Shown: positions 59,416 to 64,000 of the stretch, one piece after another
Position numbering within the stretch: position 1 is the first letter of the stretch
How the letters are laid out: every line of letters begins with the position of its first letter
Assembly (NCBI GenBank): GCA_016342285.1
Contig: JAEINQ010000025.1
Coordinates: forward strand, 1 to 64,000
Length of the DNA: 64,000 bases
Reading direction: 5' to 3'
Origin: Desulfobacterales bacterium
GTDB taxonomy: Bacteria > Desulfobacterota > Desulfobacteria > Desulfobacterales > JAEINQ01
The notes under the pieces: model-generated
Told to the model about the DNA's origin: nothing
Seen by the model: only the letters and a program-made list of their open reading frames with translations
The model's database searches: none
Program-made: the position numbers and the translations under genes

Positions 59416-61089
59416 TTACTCCATTGCATCGATCCGTTTGAGAATCATGCACCAGATGGGCGATGCAGGCCGATAATCGGCCGCCGGCCCACCCCACACA
59501 TAGGCGACCTGATCCGGCGCAATGAAATCGACCACACCCACCGGCCGGTATTTTTCCTTGTATCCTTCGAGCCAGCCGAATATCCATCGCTCCGACTGCG
59601 GCCTGACCACCCACGACGGTTGGCTGCTGAAAAAGACGATGAACACGGGCTTTGATGCTTCGATTTCCCTGGCCATCTGCCGCTGCATCTGGAGAGCGTA
59701 ATCCTGAATCTCCATCAATGGGAACATATAGATATAACCGGTGGCCGAACGCCGATCGGCGTATACATAGATCTGCGGTTCCGAACCCAGGACGGCAATG
59801 GTATCGTTTTTTTTACAATGCTTTTGGATATAATCCGAAATTTTCAGTGACTCGGGAAAGAACTGCGCAGGATAGGTTTTATGGGAGACATCCTCCGGCG
59901 TGTCCCAGAAGTAGTATCCATCGTTTCGGATTAGAGAAAGGCATAGGGCAATAAAAAGCAGAACAAGGGGGGCATATCTTTTCACCTGGAGCACACCACT
60001 GGAATGTCGCACATCCCAGATCCGGAATCCCCCATTGGCTGGCGGGCAGCAAGGCGTATCCGGCCCCTCACAGAGTCTGGCAACACCGGTACCGGCCAGC
60101 AGGGAAACCGCCGGAAGCATCAGAACAAAATAGTGCGGCCTGAAATGAAATCCCGGGAAAATCGAGATAAAAGAAAAAACCGTAAGCCAGCCAAGAAGAT
60201 TTATCCGTCCGCCCAACCGTTTCTGCATAGCGGAAAACAAACCGCCGACGATGGCCAAGGCCCAGAAAATCGGCGAAGAACAGATAATAAACGACAGATT
60301 CTGCCACAAGGTTTCCAGGCCCGATTGGATCGGCACCATGGTGACATAACGGGTCGCATAGGAGACGGTCCAGAACCAGAATGTATCGAACAGGCCCGCC
60401 GTCCACAGCACACCGCAAGTCACCGAAAACGGAATCACCACACCGGCTGTAAAAACAGCGATGATCCGCGTTTTTTGTCCCCTTTCGACCCGTCTGTCCG
60501 CCGACAGCATCCGCAAAAGAATCAACCCTGCATAAACGATGAATGCCATACCATGCTGCTTCATCATGAAGCCGGTGCCGAGAAGCAATCCGCCGGCAAA
60601 CACAACGTCCTTACGCAGGCTTCCAGCCCCTTTGAAAATAGCCAGAATGCCGGCCATGGCAAAAAGGACTACAAAATGGGTGGCATGGCCGAAAACCCCC
60701 TGAACCGAGAAATGCAGCGACATCAGTCCGTAACAGATCGCAGCGACCACACCGGCAATTCTGCCTGAAATCCTGCTGCCGACCTGGAACACCAGGGCCA
60801 TGGTGGCCAGGTTGGTGATCATCAATCCCAGGTGAATCGCCGTGGACGACCTTCCCAGGAAGGCCATCATCGCCGCGTAGGCCACGTAAATGCCCGGCAT
60901 CTTCATGTTATAGATCGACTCGAAAGGAAGAATCCCCTGAAGCAGCAACTGACCGGCGTAGGCGAATTCCCCTTCGTCGCGTTCAAGGGGGACGGAAAGC
61001 AGGCGCAGGCGTACGAAGATGATCACACCCAGCGCCAGAAGGGCAAACATCCAAACCAGCAATTGTTGAAAACGGTGATGTCGATGCAT
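59416..61089 (-). CDS. GT39/GT-C-like membrane glycosyltransferase
   Basis: A 557-residue polytopic protein. After segment 1 it carries 'LERDEGEFAYAGQLLLQGI' with Glu36-Arg-Asp38-Glu39, the classic acidic motif of PMT/ArnT-type enzymes, and 'YNMKMPGIYVAYAAMM' follows. About 11 membrane segments reach residue 395; a periplasmic C-terminal domain holds 'DTIAVLGSEPQIYVYADRR'. The start is uncertain: ATG 61089 or GTG 61119. It lies downstream of another GT39-like gene on the same strand. Confidence 0.84.
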   Translation of the reverse strand: MHRHHRFQQLLVWMFALLALGVIIFVRLRLLSVPLERDEGEFAYAGQLLLQGILPFESIYNMKMPGIYVAYAAMMAFLGRSSTAIHLGLMITNLATMALVFQVGSRISGRIAGVVAAICYGLMSLHFSVQGVFGHATHFVVLFAMAGILAIFKGAGSLRKDVVFAGGLLLGTGFMMKQHGMAFIVYAGLILLRMLSADRRVERGQKTRIIAVFTAGVVIPFSVTCGVLWTAGLFDTFWFWTVSYATRYVTMVPIQSGLETLWQNLSFIICSSPIFWALAIVGGLFSAMQKRLGGRINLLGWLTVFSFISIFPGFHFRPHYFVLMLPAVSLLAGTGVARLCEGPDTPCCPPANGGFRIWDVRHSSGVLQVKRYAPLVLLFIALCLSLIRNDGYYFWDTPEDVSHKTYPAQFFPESLKISDYIQKHCKKNDTIAVLGSEPQIYVYADRRSATGYIYMFPLMEIQDYALQMQRQMAREIEASKPVFIVFFSSQPSWVVRPQSERWIFGWLEGYKEKYRPVGVVDFIAPDQVAYVWGGPAADYRPASPIWCMILKRIDAME

Positions 61090-61193
61090 CTCTTTTCTGG
61101 TAATCGGTGAAATGGTCACTGTCTTGAATCGGGCTAACGATCCCAGCCCGGATTGATAAGCCTTGCATAATCACCCCCGGGGTCATGGGCCGA

Positions 61194-63143
61194 TCATTGC
61201 GCCAGCGGGGCAAAAAGCGCGGTTTTCAGTTCTTCAGGGGAGACCTTGTAGATCAGGATCGAATACCCGACGTGTGCATCGGGCGCCCGCTTTTTAAGAT
61301 AATGGCATAGCCGGGCAAGGCGCAGTTCGTAAAACCGCCGAATGATCGACACCACCTTTCCCTCGGAATGCCATTGGTCCATAAGCGCCCGGTACTTGAT
61401 CGGGTCCTGTTGTGCGGCGACATACTGCCGGACCACGCCCCTTGCAAGCCAATAGGCCGCTTCGCGGTTGCGATCCCAATTGCCGTGAATCCCGTATACC
61501 TGTTGAAGAATGGTGGCGCTGATGCAGTAATACCCGGGTCCCAAGGCATCAGCGGGAACGGTGACATCTGAAGCCCAAAGCTCTCCGGGGTTAACAAAAA
61601 TTCGGGCCGGGATGCGGTAATAAGCGGGACTGGCCATACCGAAATATGCCAGATAGAACGACCGCCTGTTTTTTTCCTGGATGCCCCTCGCTTGAATCCA
61701 GCGGGCCAACCCCGGCAGGTCCTGTCCCCAGTCGAGACTGGAGTCGACGAGCAGACGGTAACCGTTTTCCGGTCCACCGGCAGCGACATTGAAAAAGGCG
61801 AGGTAGTGCGGCCAGATCAAAAGGGTTTCGAGCAAAAAGGCCACTGCCAGAAGAGACGATAAAAAGGCGAAAGACCTCTTTTCCGTCCGAAACCAGAGCG
61901 CCGTTGCTCCGGCGATGATGAACAGCACGGGATAAAGCGGCAGGACATGGCGATGCCCGATATTGATATTGGCCGTCAGGGCCGCGGCCCCGTAAACGGC
62001 GGCAAAGCACAGCATCGGTGCCACCGCATACCACAAATCACGACGCCTTGCCCGGACTAAGGCACCGATCCCCAAGGCAACAACCATCAAGGTCGTCAGC
62101 GGCGTCTTGACGGCCATACAAAACGGGAAAAAATACCACCACCCCGTGGAAGAATAATTGCCGCACAGGAATGCGTATCGCGCCTGGGCGCGGGACAGGG
62201 TATTGGTAAAACCATATAGGTACGCCTCGGGAAGGATCTTTGCATCCCGTAAAGATTCAATCCCCGGAGCCATCCAGCCAGTGCGTTGGAGGTCTTGATC
62301 CCATTGTGGAAAAGACAACATCTGACCGGCGGGAAGCGTTGGCGCAGCGGAAAAACGAAACCCGTAAGCCCCCCAGATGGCAACAAGGCTGACAAAAACC
62401 ACCATAAGGGCCGCCAGGGAAAATACCGCCCCCTGTCCGCTGCGGTTCACGATTTGCCGTGATTTCCCGAGCATCACCCCTTGATCATGACCCCACCAGA
62501 GTTTGACTCCAACCATCAGGACGCCCACCGGCACGATCAATACCCCGGACATTTTTGAAAGCAGAAGGCCGGCAACGGCCAGAGAGGCGGCACCCACGGT
62601 CTTCAGCGTTACCCGATGCAGCAGGTCCCAGATCGTCCGCAAGGCCAGGGTAAAAAAAAGGACCGCGGCAAGATCCGATGTGGTCAGTCGACCATGGGCG
62701 AGAATGGTGGGACTGAAGCAGTATAGCCCCAGGGAGATCATGCCGCCAAGGGGACCAAAAAGACGCGCCGACCAGTTGTATACGACCAGGGCCAGCAGGA
62801 CGCTCAGGCAAAGGATCATCGACCTTGCCTGAAACAGCATCCGATCCGCATCATTGTCGCTCTTGTAAAAAAAGGCATACGCCGTTTCCCAGACATTGCG
62901 CCCCGCATCCGGGAAAACCGTCGCAGAAAAAAGCAGGGGCAATGCGGCCCAGCGCTGGGGTAAATTACCGTTTTCCGGTTGAAAACAGTAGTCGTTGTAT
63001 CTCCAGTAGCTGTAACCGGCCGTTACATGAATGGCCTCATCGAAGGTGGCGGACTTGCCCGCAAGGCTGCTCACCCCCAGCAGGACATGCACCAGAATTA
63101 ACAGGCTGACGAGCCCAGCGATTGTCGTTTTAGATATGCCCAT
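61194..63143 (-). CDS. GT39/GT-C-like membrane glycosyltransferase
   Basis: A 649-residue polytopic protein. The first loop reads 'KSATFDEAIHVTAGYSYW' with Asp35-Glu36, then 'NDYCFQPENGNLPQRWAALP' near 45-64, a PMT-family pattern. About 11 membrane segments; a long C-terminal periplasmic part has 'YRLLVDSSLDWGQDLPGLAR' near 455 and ends 'GYSILIYKVSPEELKTALF'. I chose ATG 63143; GTG 63158 or an extension to 63242 (into the upstream gene) are alternatives. The conserved SLDWGQDL block is shared with many deltaproteobacterial family members. Confidence 0.83.
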   Translation of the reverse strand: MGISKTTIAGLVSLLILVHVLLGVSSLAGKSATFDEAIHVTAGYSYWRYNDYCFQPENGNLPQRWAALPLLFSATVFPDAGRNVWETAYAFFYKSDNDADRMLFQARSMILCLSVLLALVVYNWSARLFGPLGGMISLGLYCFSPTILAHGRLTTSDLAAVLFFTLALRTIWDLLHRVTLKTVGAASLAVAGLLLSKMSGVLIVPVGVLMVGVKLWWGHDQGVMLGKSRQIVNRSGQGAVFSLAALMVVFVSLVAIWGAYGFRFSAAPTLPAGQMLSFPQWDQDLQRTGWMAPGIESLRDAKILPEAYLYGFTNTLSRAQARYAFLCGNYSSTGWWYFFPFCMAVKTPLTTLMVVALGIGALVRARRRDLWYAVAPMLCFAAVYGAAALTANINIGHRHVLPLYPVLFIIAGATALWFRTEKRSFAFLSSLLAVAFLLETLLIWPHYLAFFNVAAGGPENGYRLLVDSSLDWGQDLPGLARWIQARGIQEKNRRSFYLAYFGMASPAYYRIPARIFVNPGELWASDVTVPADALGPGYYCISATILQQVYGIHGNWDRNREAAYWLARGVVRQYVAAQQDPIKYRALMDQWHSEGKVVSIIRRFYELRLARLCHYLKKRAPDAHVGYSILIYKVSPEELKTALFAPLAQ

Positions 63144-63189
63144 GGCATCGGGTTTCACTTGTCGCCGATTGTCGATGTTCAACGAACGT

Positions 63190-64000
63190 TTACCGGTGTT
63201 CGGTGGAAGGGGCACCGGCATTGGATTTTGCGCGGGCCTCACGGAGCAATGCGCGGATGGACGGATCGCGCTTTCGCTCAGCCGCCGGAATGGACGAAAG
63301 GATCTCTACGGCGGACCGATGATCTCCCGCCCGGATATGGGTCACTGCCAGATTTCTCTTCAGCCCCACCGAATCCGGGCTCTTGGCAAGCCCCCGGGTC
63401 AAGACCGCTGCGGCCTCTTCATATTCACCGCGCATGCCGTAAACCGTTCCCAGGTTGTTTAGAATATCCGGCATATCCGGAGTATAGCCAACGGCGCTCT
63501 CCAAGGCGGCAACTGCCTCATCCAAACGGTTGAGGCGAGTCAAAGCCATACCAAGGTTGCTGTAGAGTCCACCCCTGCTTTTTCGGCTCATGGTCATCCC
63601 CAGGGCCTTATGGATAATCACCAGGGCTTCCTGGGACCGCCCTGTCTCAATGAGCATGGCCGCATAGTTGATTCGGGTTTCAATCATCTGCGGAACAGCG
63701 GCGATGCCTTTCTTGAAGTAGGTTTCCGCACGATAGCGGTCGCCATTTTTCCAATACCATTCAGCCAGTCCGCCCGCATAGAGATTGTTCCGGTGTACCA
63801 GCACTTCGTTTCGAAAAAAGGCGGCCTCATCATGCCAGTGGTACCGGTTGAGCCGGTAGGTGTAGATGCCGGAAGCGACGATGGCGCAGATAATCACGAT
63901 GGCTGTTTTTTTTCCACCGTGTTTGCCTGCCAGGGGACAAAGCGCCATACAGAGAAAGGCAAAAGGAAAGTATACCCATCGCATTGCGACCAGGGTAGCC
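63190..64000 (-). CDS. TPR protein, C-terminal part of a fifth TMTC-like protein (cut by window)
   Basis: The frame runs on past base 64000, so only about 270 C-terminal residues are visible. It opens with 'MRWVYFPFAFLCMALCPL', which matches the late membrane segment of the TMTC-like proteins (the position of 'ADRFAYIPLIGVFIML' in paralogue A), then another segment, then about five TPRs from 'AGGLAEWYWKNGDRYRAETY' on ('GLYSNLGMALTRLNRLDEAV', 'DILNNLGTVYGMRGEYEEAA'). The N-terminal GT-C part should lie to the right of the window. An internal ATG at 63984 is not a likely start. Confidence 0.82.
   Translation of the reverse strand, partial: ATLVAMRWVYFPFAFLCMALCPLAGKHGGKKTAIVIICAIVASGIYTYRLNRYHWHDEAAFFRNEVLVHRNNLYAGGLAEWYWKNGDRYRAETYFKKGIAAVPQMIETRINYAAMLIETGRSQEALVIIHKALGMTMSRKSRGGLYSNLGMALTRLNRLDEAVAALESAVGYTPDMPDILNNLGTVYGMRGEYEEAAAVLTRGLAKSPDSVGLKRNLAVTHIRAGDHRSAVEILSSIPAAERKRDPSIRALLREARAKSNAGAPSTEHR

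Noticed and set aside
37193-64000. Claiming a new defence system in the glycosyltransferase array
   Set aside because: No nuclease, sensor or effector domains are present; every recognisable protein fits glycan or lipid-carrier chemistry.

Overview
The window looks like a chromosomal segment of a Gram-negative sulfate-reducer-type deltaproteobacterium (Desulfobacterota, probably Desulfobacterales). This is inferred from gene content, not from a marker gene. The supporting items are an outer-membrane lipoprotein-sorting ABC cluster, a corrinoid-activation-type ferredoxin/ASKHA protein, def-fmt-rsmB-rpe housekeeping genes, and a long run of TPR-bearing membrane glycosyltransferases. Most of the window is GC-rich. 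The exception is about 24.7-34 kb, which is strikingly AT-rich and looks acquired.

Region by region. (1) 1-2.83 kb is the right end of an integrated element: a DNA methyltransferase (cut by the window edge), a HIRAN-domain protein, an excisionase-like HTH protein and a tyrosine integrase. It abuts the 3' end of a tRNA-Leu(CAG) gene. (2) 3-12 kb is housekeeping: ribF, a flippase-like membrane protein, def-fmt, rsmB, an ASKHA/[2Fe-2S] protein and rpe. Two inverted copies of a dispersed repeat lie here. (3) 12-19.8 kb is a minus-strand operon: TetR regulator, LolA-like protein, two FtsX-type permeases, ABC ATPase and an outer-membrane beta-barrel candidate. A four-helix-bundle gene flanked by simple repeats interrupts it, an internally deleted AAA ATPase lies near its start, and an octamer tandem array precedes the ATPase gene. 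(4) 20-22.4 kb holds gene debris (DUF4143-type ATPase, AlbA_2-type regulator), an AbrB/PIN toxin-antitoxin pair and a SIS-domain isomerase. (5) 22.5-37.1 kb is a surface-polysaccharide (O-antigen-like) locus: a winged-helix regulator, a Wzx-like flippase, FkbM-type and other methyltransferases, a GT9 heptosyltransferase-like enzyme, a nucleotide-sugar dehydrogenase-like protein and GT2/GT4 glycosyltransferases. It contains a transposase remnant and a palindromic element. (6) 37.2-64 kb is a dense array of polytopic GT-C-like proteins (GT39-like, YfhO-like and TMTC-like with C-terminal TPRs) alternating with DPM1-like GT2 enzymes. A TAT-exported DUF362 protein and an alpha/alpha-barrel prenyltransferase-like protein sit inside it.

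How the parts fit together. The DPM1-like enzymes would make polyprenyl-phosphate sugars on the cytoplasmic face. The GT-C proteins would transfer those sugars to proteins or glycans on the outer face. The AT-rich block supplies a strain-specific polysaccharide. Four complete TMTC-like paralogues, all keeping an Asp-Asp pair after the first membrane segment, plus a fifth cut by the window edge, make the 37-64 kb array the best candidate for an under-described system: possibly bacterial protein O-glycosylation with several acceptor specificities. That function is inference only.
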